Source: Ophiosphaerella korrae
Taxonomy: Eukaryota; Ascomycota; Dothideomycetes; Pleosporales; Phaeosphaeriaceae
Assembly: GCA_028456385.1 (NCBI GenBank)
Contig: JALNQF010000135.1
Coordinates: forward strand, 1 to 64,000
Length of the DNA stretch: 64,000 nucleotides
Reading direction: 5' to 3'
Part shown: piece by piece, positions 20,593 to 32,113 of the stretch
Layout of the letters: each line of letters opens with the position of its first letter
Position numbering within the stretch: position 1 is the stretch's first letter
Program-made: the position numbers and the translations under genes
The notes under the pieces: model-generated
The model's input: only the letters and a program-made list of their open reading frames with translations
Told to the model about the DNA's origin: nothing
The model's database searches: none

Positions 20593-22007
20593 GGTGGGCG
20601 GCCGGTGCCCTGCGGTTGTGGAGAGAATTGTATAAAGTGAGAGAGCAATGACTCTTGGAGAGGATCCAAGTGAGGATGCCAGCGAGTGCTGGGTGACGTG
20701 AGACGAAGGATGTTTGAGAGGCCCGTGATGTAATTTCTTCCTCTTGAGACGTCAGCTGTATGTTGTGTTGGAATGCGATGCCTGTCGCTGCGTGTATATT
20801 CAATGCGTTTTTCGCTGTAATGTGCTGTGCGTTGCTGTTGGCAACCACTTGGTGGTCGTGATGCACTTGAGATGAGTGAATGAAGTTGATAACGCAATTC
20901 CGGGTCGAATATCAACACAAGCCGGATAATCGCAGCGGTGAGTCTTCTGCAACTCGACCAATCACTCTTCCAAAGTGTCTTGCTGTACACGCGACCAGTA
21001 ATCGAAGTGCAGGAAGGCAAAAGAGCGTATGAGACAATGAAGGAGGGAGATTCAGGCACCCGGCCTGCAAGGAAACAACTGCGAACAAAAAGACAGAAGC
21101 GTGAAGAGGCGAAGCTCAAGAGACGCTCAGCGCAAGAAAGAACCAAATAGAAAGAGGGGGGGGAGAATAGTAGTGATCTTCGTCAAGCGCAGTCACTCAT
21201 TGCCATGTCAAGCAATTGCAAAACTGCCAGCCCAGGCCTGTCACCACGGCGCGCAGGCACACGCATGTCTTAAGGCAGATCCCCTCCCCAAAGCATACCC
21301 AGCCCCTTGCGAGAACCCTTCCAAACTACTCCCCATTCGAAGGAACGCTCGCATAGCCGCTAGCCACTCGCATGCCGTCCTTCCGAAGAGGAGCACGACA
21401 ATTGCTCGTTTGTGTCGCAAGTGGACTGGAGATTTCCTCGTCTGAAACACGGGGCCCGGGTCTCTGTCGTGGTCGGCCCGGATGCGGGCCGCCCATTGGC
21501 CGGGCGAGCGCCACCCCGTTGCGAACGCAATTCCTGAGACAGGCACGCGCTTCACTTGCTGAGCTGGTGAAGGGCCATGGTCTCGCGCCTGCGTGTAATT
21601 CGACAAGAGTGTTTATGAGCGCAAAGTGCTGTCCTCAACGTCGCCGGTTGTGGTTTGTACGCCGCAGCCTTGCAAGCGACAGTGGGCGGACGACCCGGGT
21701 GCCGCCGTCACGTGCTAGCGCGCATGAATATGCCTTTCTATCCGAGCCACTTGGTGAATAATGCTAGAAACATTATACAAGCAGCTACCTTGCCAGCTAC
21801 TGAAACAAGTCCTCCGATAAACCGCCTTCGATCTCACCACCTCGATAATCCCCGCACTCGCAACCAGCCTCGCAACACGCACGCCAGGTAGACGACGAAT
21901 GTTTCAACGGTCGTCATCGCCTAATATAGACCATGTTCACGGTTCAACCGAATTGAATACCCGTTCTCTAGATACTATCCTACTTGGGAGCACCCGTTTG
22001 ACATTAA
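20593..22007. other. Intergenic, no gene seen
   Basis: 1.4 kb between the wall-protein start and the 3' end of the alcohol dehydrogenase. Short frames (for example 20938-21150 and 21372-21761 on plus) are Arg/Lys- or Ser-rich and unsupported. The part near 20593 presumably holds the wall-protein promoter. Confidence 0.5.
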
Positions 22008-23135
22008 TCAATCCATCACAATGACTGACCTGAACCGGACCTTACCACTCTCCATGTGCTTGACCGCCTCCTCCACCTTGTCAAACGGGAATTTCTCAAT
22101 CATGCACTTGACACCCTGCTTCTCCGCAAAATCAATCGCTTCTTCGCTGTCTAACGCGTGACCAGACGACCATCCATGCACCGATGTGCCCTTGGCGATG
22201 AGAGAAACGGTATTGACAGGGACGTCGCCAACGGCTATGCATCGTCAGCCCATGCAGCGTATACGTGTGACAGAACTTACGCGCGAGTATCAACAACTTG
22301 CCCAATGGCCCCAGCCCATTCACCAAAGGCCCCATCACCTCTGGGTTCGGTGCCGTAACAACAATCAAGCTGGCACCACCCATCTTCTGCAGCGCCTCCG
22401 CCGCGCTCTCCTTGCTTGTGTCGATGTAATCGGTTGCCCCGAGCTTCATGGCGAAATCCTTCTTGTTGCTACTTGTCGATAACGCAACGGTACGGTACCC
22501 CAGTCTCCGCGCATATTGAATTGCCAAGTGGCCTAGACCACCGAGTCCTTGCACGGCGACGGTATCGCCTGGTGTGGTGTTCATTTTGCGCATCCCGTTG
22601 AACACTGTGACGCCCGCACACAGAAGCGGCGCGTACTCGGCTGGATCCGCATCATGTGGAACTCGAACCGCTGCCTCCGTTCGCAGCGTGCAGTATTCCG
22701 CATCTAGCAATCCGTCAGCTTCTCATCCCCCAAGTAGCGCTGGATAAACATACATCCACCATCCCGTGACACTCCATTTATCAATTGATTCTCGCAAATC
22801 TGGAATAAGCCTCGATTACACGCTTTACAGGTTCCGTCATGAGCCCCATGCCACGGTCCGCCTACGCGATCGCCTACTTTCCATTTCTTTTCCCCATCAC
22901 TTATCGCGACGATGGTGCCTATGACTTCGTGGCCGGGAATTCGAGGGAAGGAGGCCAGGTCGCCAAAGGCACCTTGCTGGAGGAAGCTGTCTGAATGACA
23001 GACGCCGCAGGCATGGACTTTGATGAGGACTTCACCCCGTTCAGGGCGGTTGATTGGGACGTCTTTGATGACCCATGGGGCGCCGGGTTTTTCGATCACG
23101 ACGGCGCGGCAGGTTTTGGGGATTTCTGGAGCCAT
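22008..23135 (-). CDS. Zinc-dependent alcohol dehydrogenase (medium-chain MDR family)
   Basis: Cytosolic NAD(P)-dependent alcohol/aldehyde oxidoreductase. Exons 23135-22754, 22703-22281 and 22234-22008 with introns of 50 and 46 bp close into 343 aa. The start is ATG 23135 (MAPEIPKTCRAVVIEKPGAP); upstream in frame only a TTG occurs. Catalytic zinc ligands are Cys46 in CGVCHSDS and the GHEVIG motif at ~68. The structural-zinc loop reads WHGAHDGTCKACNRGLFQIC, so three of the usual four Cys are present and the first is Asp. The Rossmann motif is GLGGLGH. The C-terminus FDKVEEAVKHMESGKVRFRSVIVMD is complete. It belongs to the ADH1-like group; the physiological substrate is not evident. A Tc1-type element starts about 320 bp upstream. 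Confidence 0.9.
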
Positions 23136-23459
23136 TGTGAGTATATCAATAGAAGGCTGTAGTGTTGAACTGGGAGTTGGCAGATGTAGAGGCAAATTGC
23201 TCAAAAGCTGATGTCAATTAGACTACCCCGCTCGCTCTTTATCTTCTTGCTTTGCATCTGTGATACACTATCCCCGCCAGTAACCGTCTCGCTGGGTCTT
23301 TCATGATGCTATGAATGCCGCCAATTGGTTGAACCTACAGCAGCGACTTCGACATGTTGACATCGGACTTACCCCCGAAGCTCTATTATTCCTTCTTGCT
23401 GTCGTCGATACGAGTTCCTATAAAGCTAATTTTATCGGTGCCGTTGATCGGTGATGCTA

Positions 23460-24769
23460 CAAGGAGGTAGCATGAACGGGCTCCCTCCGAGGTGAGTCCA
23501 GAACGCTAGGGCCATAGAACTTCGTCGAAACTGTCATATATTTGGCTGTATTTTATATACAAATCTAGGTGCCTCAGTATGACGTATGGCCTCCATCAGC
23601 CTTCAGCACAACTTCACATCGCTCTCTCATATTTGTATAGTACTTCTGAATATCCTTGAGCTCAATTCTATTCCACTCTTCCCGGACATACCTAATTAGC
23701 TCTTTCTTAGTCTTTGGATATCGCCTCTGTACACATGATTTAAGCAGCCTCTGTACGTTCTCAATAGGGTTGAGATCTAGAGAGTTGGCTGGCCACTAGA
23801 GCAGCCAGATAGCTCTCTTATATAGAGCTCTTCTCGTAGCAACAGCTGTATGATATAAAGCTCCATCTTGCATAAGGATACTGTTGGTAAGGCCTACACG
23901 GAAGATCTTATGCTCCTACCTAAAGCTCTCATATAGAGGTAGTACTCTCTCACTATATAAGGCTGCTGTAATATTCCCCTAGAGATCTCTATCCTATATT
24001 AAGAGAGGTCTCTTTGAGCTATCTCCACCGATACACGCCCACACGTGTATACAGCTAAAGTCCTTAAACTTAGGTATACAGCAGGCAGGGAGATACTTCT
24101 CTTCTAGTAGACGAGTAACGTATACCTTGCCTCTACCACACTGCAAGGTAACAAAGTCTGTCTAGATAATTTTATTCTACTAAGGCTAAAACTAACTTAT
24201 ATAGTTGCCTACCCATTAGCGGCTATTACTACGATGCCTCTCTGCAAGAAAAAGCTTCTCAGTAGCTACGCGTCGATGGTAGCCTTCTTTATAGAAGGCC
24301 TTCCTAAGTGTCCTCTCATCAGCTAATATACCTAGCTCAGAGGCTACCTCCTTGAATGAATTCAGCCTCTGCTTATAAGATGATGTAGCAAGAGCTACGA
24401 GGCGCCGGCGTAGAGGTGTACGCAGAAGAGGTGGATGGCCACGAGGCTTCTAAGGAGTAACTCGGCTCTTTGCGCATATGCGAACGGTATCGTAAGGTAT
24501 ACCAAGCTGTTGAGAGATCTGCTTGCAGGTCCACCTAGCATTATATCGAAGGGCATGAATACGAGCTCGTTCCTGATAGGTAAGACGACGTTGAGGTGTT
24601 TTGGGGGCCATTAGGAGGAGGAGGAGGAGGAGGTAGAGGCAGCATGTATAGTCATCAGGCGTTCTGATAATATATACGAGCTGCCATTGGAGTAACGAAT
24701 TTTCGATGATATTCTATGGCCCAAGCGTCTGGCCCACCGCGGAGGGAGTCCGTTCATGCTACCCCCTTG
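23460..24769 (-). mobile_element. RIP-inactivated Tc1/mariner-type transposon, complete copy
   Basis: A 1310-bp element bounded by imperfect terminal inverted repeats, 23460-23530 and 24701-24769; both ends begin CAAGGRGGTAGCATGAACGG read inward. A TA flanks each end (23458-23459, 24770-24771), the target duplication typical of the Tc1/mariner superfamily. The single transposase frame reads on the minus strand from ATG 24611. The element lies between the alcohol dehydrogenase promoter and the 3' end of the cyclophilin gene, about 105 bp from the latter's stop. Confidence 0.92.
23577..24611 (-). pseudogene. Tc1-type (DDE_3) transposase with 11 internal stops
   Basis: Reading from ATG 24611 (MAPKTPQRRLTYQERARIHA) one frame stays collinear with a Tc1-like transposase to a terminal TGA near 23577, without any frameshift. 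It shows an N-terminal helix-turn-helix (WTCKQISQQLGIPYDTVR), a second DNA-binding part, ILMQDGALYHTA around the second catalytic Asp, and WPANSLDLNPIENVQRLLK before the last acidic residue. Eleven internal stops occur: ten TAG and one TAA. That is what C-to-T change at CpA on either strand does to CAG and TGG codons, so RIP is the likely cause. It cannot encode active transposase. Confidence 0.88.
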
Positions 24770-24874
24770 TACTGGAGCGATTGGAAAAAGGCTCCGGTGG
24801 CGATCTCCAACTCGTTTGACTGGCTGGACATTGGATATCATTCGCTAGTCTCGCGCTCTTACCCCGCCGTTCAC

Positions 24875-26563
24875 TCACCAAGCGTCGAAATTGCTGAAGC
24901 CACCTGCTTTGGCCTTTTTCCTTGCTGGTGCCACGTCTTCCTCTTCGTCGATATACCCTACAATTTCGTCTTCTTCCATGTCTTGTACTTCTTGCTTAGC
25001 TACCTGAAGGTATTTCCCCACACCGAGGCTTTCTTGGCCTCCACCTTCTACTTTTCCGTCTGCACGTATCCGCTTGCCTGTCCAGGTTGTGCGGTCATCT
25101 ACTGTGCCACCTTGTTTCTTGATCTCCTCCTCTTGCACTTCTTTCGCTTCCTTGTCCTTGCGCTCTTTCTGCCACTCTTCGAATGGATCGACAAACACCA
25201 CCACATCCTGAATCACAATGTCATCTACTGGTCGGTCTTTCTCGCCAGTCTCTGCTAGTTCCATGGCACGTAACGTGGTGTCTAACCCGCCAACCACTTT
25301 AGCAAAGATAGTATGCTTCCGGTCGAGATGTGGAACCGCACGGTATGTGATAAAAAATTGTGATGTGTTTGTGTTTTTGCCTTTGTTGGCCATACTGAGT
25401 ATGCCCTTCGCACTGTGCCGTTCAGGTCCATCGAATTCATCGTTGAACGGCTTGCCCCAGATGCTCTGTCCACCCCGTCCTGTGCCTGTTGGGTCGCCTC
25501 CTTGGATCATGAAGCCCCTGATGTTTCTGTGAAATACAGTACCGTTGTAGTACCCCTTTTGTGCTAGCTTGACGAAATTCCAGACAGCACGCGGTGCAAA
25601 TTCGGGAAGTAACTCAATGTTTAGATCACCAAGATTGGTAGAAACCCGAGCATAGCCTTTGACTTTGACGCGCTTAGGCTTGAGCATGTAATCTTCGTCG
25701 GAGAGAAGGGCGAGAGCATTCGATGTGTGTGGGGTGACACCAGTAGAGGTAAAAGAAGCCGCGGCTCTGCCAGAGGTATATACTGCGGCGTTATAGGCAG
25801 GCTTCTTCGGCTCCACATTAGACGACGTCGCTGTGCTACTCTTTGATGCGGTGGTTAGGCTTTTGGAAGGTTGGGCTCCTTGTGTTTTCGCTTGCCGGTC
25901 TGCGCGGGCTTTTGCGACAGCTTCTTTAGCCTTGAGAATTTTGGCCGCGTTGCCTAACGCGTCCTTGTTGACGCTGCTTTTCTCTTCTGGTACCACCGTG
26001 TCCCCTTCTTTGACGTGCTTGTATGATGCAAAATCCCTCGATTCTATGTTTTGCGGGTCTTGTAGTGTAATAATGTCTTTTCTTGTAAACTCGTCGTCGC
26101 TGACCAGGTCACGCCAGTTCTTAGCTTTGATGTTCAATCGCTCAATAGTGTCCCATGAGAAGACATTGCCACTCTTCTTCAACGCAACGATATGCGTGTT
26201 GTCTGTGAATACTTTGTACGTCACCGGGTCAACGTACTCATCGTCCTCGTTTTTCGTGAAGTTTAGGGTGAGGAGGTCCGCGCGCTTTAGGCTCGTGCCG
26301 TCAACAGGGTTCGTGTCAGGGTGTTTAGAAAGCCATGTGAGGATGTGTGTGAGGTCAAATATAGTACCGGATTCGGTGCATACAGGATCTGTGAAGGGCT
26401 GGAGCGAGACGGCGCAGTAGTTGTAGGGAAGGCGCTTAAAGGTGGAGGACAGACCCGTGGCAGCAGCTCGATTCGACGTGTTTGCGCCGCGCGCAGTTCC
26501 AAAGGCGTCCGATGAAGACCACTCGGAGTGTGTAATGTACAGCTTGTCAGTACCTTTCCCCAT
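24875..26563 (-). CDS. cyp8: U-box/cyclophilin protein, PPIL2 (Cyp8) type
   Basis: One exon, 562 aa, ATG 26563 (MGKGTDKLYITHSEWSS); upstream in frame only a TTG. The N-terminal ~120 residues form the U-box/RING-like region of this family (LPYNYCAVSLQPFTDPVCTE, GTIFDLTHILTWLSKHPDTNPVDG), expected to bind an E2 and give ubiquitin-ligase activity. A linker follows (~180-290). The cyclophilin domain at ~301-458 carries FAPRAVWNFVKL, TVFHRNIRGFMIQGGDPTG, the catalytic Arg in FHR and NTNTSQFFITY. The C-terminus is charged with ARKKAKAGGFSNFDAW. Homologues are nuclear and spliceosome-associated. Assignment is confident. Confidence 0.93.
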   Translation of the reverse strand: MGKGTDKLYITHSEWSSSDAFGTARGANTSNRAAATGLSSTFKRLPYNYCAVSLQPFTDPVCTESGTIFDLTHILTWLSKHPDTNPVDGTSLKRADLLTLNFTKNEDDEYVDPVTYKVFTDNTHIVALKKSGNVFSWDTIERLNIKAKNWRDLVSDDEFTRKDIITLQDPQNIESRDFASYKHVKEGDTVVPEEKSSVNKDALGNAAKILKAKEAVAKARADRQAKTQGAQPSKSLTTASKSSTATSSNVEPKKPAYNAAVYTSGRAAASFTSTGVTPHTSNALALLSDEDYMLKPKRVKVKGYARVSTNLGDLNIELLPEFAPRAVWNFVKLAQKGYYNGTVFHRNIRGFMIQGGDPTGTGRGGQSIWGKPFNDEFDGPERHSAKGILSMANKGKNTNTSQFFITYRAVPHLDRKHTIFAKVVGGLDTTLRAMELAETGEKDRPVDDIVIQDVVVFVDPFEEWQKERKDKEAKEVQEEEIKKQGGTVDDRTTWTGKRIRADGKVEGGGQESLGVGKYLQVAKQEVQDMEEDEIVGYIDEEEDVAPARKKAKAGGFSNFDAW

Positions 26564-27001
26564 TGTTTGGGATGTGCTCAAGAAAGAACAGAGAAGGGGA
26601 TTGGTGATAGAGTTGACAAAAAGTTTCGAAGTTGAAGTTCACTAGCAAGGTGCTCAATGCCAAGACATGCGCCCTACCAGCCGTATCTCAACACCGCCAC
26701 AGTCGAGTAACGCCGAACATAAAACGATTTCGCCTGCTGTCACAACACGTGAGATATGTCTCCATTCATCCCACGCGGAAGGCACGCGACAGCCGTCTGC
26801 TCCAAATGGGCTGCAGCAGCCCGCTGCACGGGCTTGATCTAGCTATTCATAGCCGAGGAGATGGCTTTCCGTTGCTCGACTGCACACCAATCACTGCCAC
26901 ACGTGCGAAGCCTCATCCTACGTTTTTGCACGGCATGTCTGCTTTCCATTTGTCAACATCTTTATAAACTACCTAGCTACCGTAGTCTACAATATGCCGC
27001 A
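26564..27001. other. Promoter region of the U-box/cyclophilin gene
   Basis: 438 bases between the cyclophilin start and the stop of the next minus-strand gene. No gene is seen. Confidence 0.5.
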
Positions 27002-28270
27002 TTACAACATGTCCTCATCGCTGCTCTCTTCGTCCTCGTCATCGTCACTATCGTCACTTTCTTCCTCTGCAACTCCGTTCCCTACAGAGTCGACCCGACA
27101 TGCCCTGAATGCCTCCTCCGTCGGTATCTCCTTGTGGACGAACAGGTGATTACTTCTCAGGTAGTCTTGTTTCAGCTCCGGCCCCCATTGCCTAAACTTT
27201 CCACCGACAAAGTAGAGATAGCCTACTTCCTCTCCAACTTTCTTAATCGCTAGTTCCATCTGCTCCCTTTCTTCTTGTCGCTGCGCTTGCTCAAGCGCGT
27301 TCTTGTCGACCTCAAAGTCTTCAATGCGCTCAACCTGCGAAAGGGAACTACGTGGCGGAGTGGGACGGCATACGTTGCCTCGTAAATGTCGCTCCTCCAT
27401 TCGTTGTTCTTCTATCTTATTTCGATGCATTTGGCGAACATGATAATCAGACATTGGAGTGTCCCAAAATTCTGGTGTAAGGGGTTGGTCTCCTAAGCCG
27501 TGCTTTCGGCGCACGGCCGTCTCTATGCTGTTCCTCACTTCCCAGGCCTGCATCATGGCTTCCAAATCCCTAGTTGATTTACGGATTTTCTTCACTAGAG
27601 AGTGCATGACAGATTGGCTCCTTGGTTTCTGTGCATCTTTCTTTGCTTTCCTGACTGGTCGCGACGGAGTGCTTGGCTCTGACATGTGGTCGTCAACAAG
27701 TCCTTGTTGCTCCCACCAGGCCAGGCCGTTAGCTACCCGTGTCGCGGGAAGATAAGGTGAATACCTTGCTAAAATTGAAGCGCAGACAGAGCATCCAGTG
27801 GGACCCTGGACGGTTGTTGGCTGTTCGGAGAGTGACTCGGACTGCTGGTGTGCCTCCTCCCAGGCTTGTTCTCGCTCCACACGCAGCTGGTCTCGGCTCC
27901 GGACCTTCGCTTGGGCTCGCTTTGCAGCGTCATACAGTAGCTTTGCTCTATGTCGTCTTCGGTCGCGCTTAGAGTCTAAAGGATGCAGTCCTCCTGCAGC
28001 ACTGAGTCCTCGGAGCGCAGAGTCCATTCTGCTCTTGGCTCGAGCAGTAATGCACGCAGGACACAGTGGCATGTGCTCGGGCGCAGATGGGTGGATGCCG
28101 TGGCCACATATAGTAGCATGTCTTCTCTGGTGGCCGTAGTAGACTAGAAGAATCTCTGGTTGTCCGTCGAATCGCATCTTTGATGAATACAAGGGTTGTT
28201 GGAATGGTAAAGGTCTTTGAAAAGGGGGAGGCTGTAGAAAATGCAAACGTTGTTGGAGCAGGACGGGCAT
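27002..28270 (-). CDS. Hypothetical protein with Cys/His pairs and acidic tail, up to 422 aa
   Basis: Open frame with ATG at 28270 (MPVLLQQRLHFLQPPPF) and a second in-frame ATG at 28177 (MRFDGQPEILLVYYGHQ). The second may be the true start, because the first 31 residues are low-complexity. Early in the chain CGHGIHPSAPEHMPLCPAC and later GCSVC could bind zinc. The middle is Arg/Glu/Gln-rich and helical (MHSLVKKIRKSTRDLEAMMQ; MHRNKIEEQRMEERHLRGN). The last ~25 residues are almost only Glu, Asp and Ser. Not recognised; a nuclear or nucleic-acid role is only a guess. Confidence 0.65.
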   Translation of the reverse strand: MPVLLQQRLHFLQPPPFQRPLPFQQPLYSSKMRFDGQPEILLVYYGHQRRHATICGHGIHPSAPEHMPLCPACITARAKSRMDSALRGLSAAGGLHPLDSKRDRRRHRAKLLYDAAKRAQAKVRSRDQLRVEREQAWEEAHQQSESLSEQPTTVQGPTGCSVCASILARYSPYLPATRVANGLAWWEQQGLVDDHMSEPSTPSRPVRKAKKDAQKPRSQSVMHSLVKKIRKSTRDLEAMMQAWEVRNSIETAVRRKHGLGDQPLTPEFWDTPMSDYHVRQMHRNKIEEQRMEERHLRGNVCRPTPPRSSLSQVERIEDFEVDKNALEQAQRQEEREQMELAIKKVGEEVGYLYFVGGKFRQWGPELKQDYLRSNHLFVHKEIPTEEAFRACRVDSVGNGVAEEESDDSDDDEDEESSDEDML

Positions 28271-29158
28271 ATTCGGATTTATATAGCTTTGGTCTCATAG
28301 ATTGGTGGTTGAGGCTCGCCGTGAGCCGTGGTTGCATAGTGATAAGGGTCCAGTTCGCGAGCTGGGCTGCGGCTAGTAAGAATGGTCAACAATGGAATTC
28401 ACAGCTTTGGGTGCGAGGTGAATGCAATGAGGCGTGAAAGCTGGGAAACACGAGATATTTAAATGCGTTGCGCAATTCCATGGGGTGGATTGATGCGTCA
28501 TGGCTTGATTTTGATTGGTACACCTGGAAGGCAGTCACACGAGCAAGTACCCGTGCACCCGCAGGCTTTGGGGTAGCCGCACTTGCTGGCTGAGGCCGTG
28601 GGTTGAACATACAACTAACCTCCCCTGATCAAGCACGAGAGAATATAAAGAGGTGTCTGTCGTCCCGGAGGCCCTCTGTAATCCATCGACACGCTGTCTC
28701 ATGGTTATCAGCGCGACACAGCAACATGTTTCCCTTCCCACATTCACCTCTGATTCCAGTTTTACTGGCGACTGGACTGACAAACGGCGGCCGGTTCGTT
28801 GTCTATTTTTCTGACAGATGTCTCACAACAACACCATAATAAACACCATTTTCTCTCATTGAGTTTCGCCTGTACGCTGACACTCGCACACGGCCTCATC
28901 GCCGTCCACGGGTCCTCTGCTGCGCACACGCACCGTTACACTCAATCGCAGTAACGAGGCCATAGCCCGAGTCCAGTCGCCGTTCCAGTTTCCTTTGCCT
29001 GGTGTTGTTTTGAGGCGAATAGGCGGAACTCCAAGTCACTGCCGTGTTCACTACGCGTGAAACATCTCAGAGCCATATCCAGGATTTCTTTCGGCCCTTC
29101 AAACCAACGTACGATATATATGCACCATTCCTAACTCTGCCTCTTCAACAGTTACAGG
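28271..29158. promoter_or_regulatory. Divergent intergenic region
   Basis: 888 bases between two divergently transcribed unknown genes. No RNA gene or ORF with protein character is seen. The sequence CAACAGTTACAG just before ATG 29159 could be the acceptor of a 5'-leader intron. Confidence 0.4.
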
Positions 29159-30746
29159 ATGGAGAATACGGGTCGGATCGAACCGAAGGCCTCCTTCAAT
29201 CCTGAAGCAGCGTCCTTCAATCCAACCCCAAACTTGGCACAACAAACTGATAGACGTACTACAGCCACACAGTCAGTTCGAGCTGCTTTTCTCAACCCTT
29301 TGGCCACGGCCCCAACGCACCGTAGGTTTCTTAAAACGATCTTTGAAGGTCAAACTCACGAAAATGCAATAGTCTCGCTGTCTCCTTCGACGAATGTGCA
29401 CGAGGCTACCTTTGAGGAAACTCAGTCAGCCCTCAACCCGAAACGACTAAGTTCTGCGCACTCAACTGGTATCTCCTTGACAGAGCTATCTAAGGCCATG
29501 GAAGGTGAGTAATCAGGTCTCTTGTTAAGAAATCAATCTAATCAGACCAGAAAATCCGACAGTCTCGGCCTATGACTTGGCAGGCTCCCTAGTGCGCGGA
29601 GAGTCATTGCCCGGACGTGCTCCAGGCTATCAACATCCACATGCACCCGCTCGTGTGGCTGCCTTTCGGCAACCAGTGCCTCATCTCAATGTAGTAGATG
29701 TCGATGAATTAAGCGCAAGTCTCGGCCTCCCAGGTGCGAAGACAAGCTACCAACCTCCAGAAACGTCTATCAAGCCCCAAGCGCCACTATCTATTCACGA
29801 TGAGCTCTACAGTAAGCTTATTGGCCAAGCCCTAAACACCCCTCTGACCGCCGCTGGTTTAGCCCTTCATATGAGGAGCTGTAATGCCTCCTCGAGTAGC
29901 ACGCTTGAGGAAACTGAATCCCAGAAGTCTCCCAGGGTAGATTATGTGACAAATCAAGATGCAGGACCAGCTTTGAAAGCTGTGCGTCCCCCACCTGGCC
30001 TCGGTTACCAAATGGCTCGGATGGTTCCAGTGGTGGAAGAGCATGCATCTGCCGCTTCATCTTCAGCGCAGCAGAATACCCCTTTTTTGGCACCACACAG
30101 CAGCTTTCAACAACTCTATCCCAGTTCAACCCTATCACATAGTGCATTCCAGCCTTATAAACAGCAATCCGGTCGAGGCCTTCCACTACGACAATCGCGC
30201 AAGAAACGTACTGATCAAGGACCAGAACCTTCCGCGGCAGACATCTACCCTGACGACGCAAAATGGATATTCAAGCAAGCCGTCCCACAAGGCTACTTCT
30301 TACCTGTGCCCTCCATGCCCTCGGCATCAAAGCCATCTCCGTACGCGCAGAAACAACCATCCTTAAACACCCAGAGCCCTACTAAATGGCCCACTCCCGC
30401 TGAAGTTCACAAGCAGACCCAACAGCAGACCCAGGAGCAGACCCCGACCACCCCAGCATTCAACATCTTCGACGGCCACTTTGCCCCCACGCGTGAAGAC
30501 ATCATGGCCGCAGATGACGACGTAGTGACACTCATCGACCAGCTTCCTCGTCCGTTAGTCCACGTCGTCATGCGTTTCAGCTCCCTCGAACTCGACGCTG
30601 ATATGCGCCCGCTGTCGCCCATGCAGGAATCCGGCGAGAGATACGGTATCAGCAGCTCTGGCATGGGAACCGGCGCCACCTGGAGCCCTCCCCACGCTTT
30701 CGAGAACGAGCCTTTCCGCGTCCGACCTAAGCCTCACCAAGGTTAA
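29159..30746 (+). CDS. Hypothetical disordered protein, 513 aa, one intron
   Basis: ATG at 29159 (MENTGRIEPKASFNPEA). The intron at 29505-29550 (GTGAGT..ACCAG, 46 bp) joins KAMEE to NPTVSAYDL and closes the model at 513 aa. The chain is Ser/Pro/Gln/Thr-rich with low-complexity Q/T runs (QTQQQTQEQTPTTP). A more conserved-looking stretch lies near residue 435 (FNIFDGHFAPTREDIMAADD) and reads on into VVTLIDQLPRPLVHVVMRFS. No known domain, signal peptide or membrane segment is seen. It could be a regulatory or scaffold protein, but nothing in the sequence proves this. Confidence 0.65.
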
Positions 30747-32113
30747 ACGGGTATGACGACGTGAAAGTCGTGGGTTTCGAGGGCTTGATTCGAGTGGTTA
30801 GGCTTGGGGCCTTGAGATTCGGGCTATCACTATGTAGAATTGAATGCCTAGTCAGGTTGTGAGGAGGTTGGCATGATTCCTGTCATTTTCCTTTGACAGT
30901 GACATGGGTGGAGTTGGGGTGCGTTGCGCTGCGTCTAGACGTATACAGTACCGTATGACGCCTAGAAATAGATACATGATATCTCGTAAATTATGTATGC
31001 CGTGTTATGCAAACTGTGATGATGGGACGTATTTCCAATACAGCTTGGTTGTGATGTCTATTGTTTGAGTCACTTATCAACATTTTGTCAGCCTAGAGAG
31101 CCAGCTTACCAAGGTTTTTTTGTTCTGTTTTGTGTTTGTTTTTATTTTTTAGTCTGCCCTCACCTCGGTGATGTTGTGGTGTATAGGATTAAGTGAAGGC
31201 TTCCAGCTGCCTTGATAAAGCAACTGATGGCTGCTGTAAAATGGAATCTTCTGACCGAAAGTGAGGGCTCTGCTGCCAGAGGAAGGCATCAAAAATAGTG
31301 ACAGGAGAGATGACAAACGACGAGCTTGACGTAGTCACAAAGAAGCGTGCGGGCGGCCCATGCTTCATTGGATGGCGTAGATCGAAATGAAGGGTTCGCC
31401 TCGATCGCTGAATTTATACGTATCTTCGTACACTCCTTATCCCCGTAGCGTGTCTTCCTGCTTCCTCGATCTGCACTTACTCTGACTGCCGAGCGCGGCT
31501 TTAGAGGCATTAGTGGCGTTCCTCTCATTGCGTAGATGCCTGCCGGTATGAAGAGGCTTGCAGACAGGGCGATGCTCCGGTTCAATGTTATTCTGTTGAC
31601 GGTGATGCAAGTGCATATCGTCCTCTGTACAAAACCATGGACGAGAGGTCAGAACCGTGTAAACGGACGGCAAACAGACTATTGTTGTAAATCTGAAGAC
31701 GTTTGTGGATTAAATGATTCTCAGTGTCGACTTTGGTTAGATCTCTAACTAATTTATCATGCAAGAAGAGTAATGGAAATAGCCATTGCCATGTGTGCTA
31801 GGGATATTTGGGGATCTTAGGGAATGTCAAGAACTTCAAAAACTTCGGTGTAAATTGGAGAATTTTAGGGAGCCTTACTAAAGCTAACATAGGTGTCATA
31901 AGCAAGTCACCACTACTTTATCCAATTGGACGAGGTCTTAAAGGCTCGGAACCCGAGGGGCCGTCATCGAAAAGGGACGCTATCTAATCTCAACAAACTG
32001 ATCAGCCCTTGCCTCAGCCTCCTGCTCTATACTCTATCTAAGAATGCAAAGCTAAAATCTACGGTATGTGGCATTTGCGCTTTAACTAAACGTAGACCCT
32101 AATACCATATCAG
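30747..32113. other. AT-rich intergenic region, no gene seen
   Basis: 1.4 kb downstream of the unknown gene. It contains T-rich strings (31109-31151) and only short frames. A plausible small intron (GTATGT..ATATCAG, ~32059-32113) ends directly before the ATG at 32114. Confidence 0.45.
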
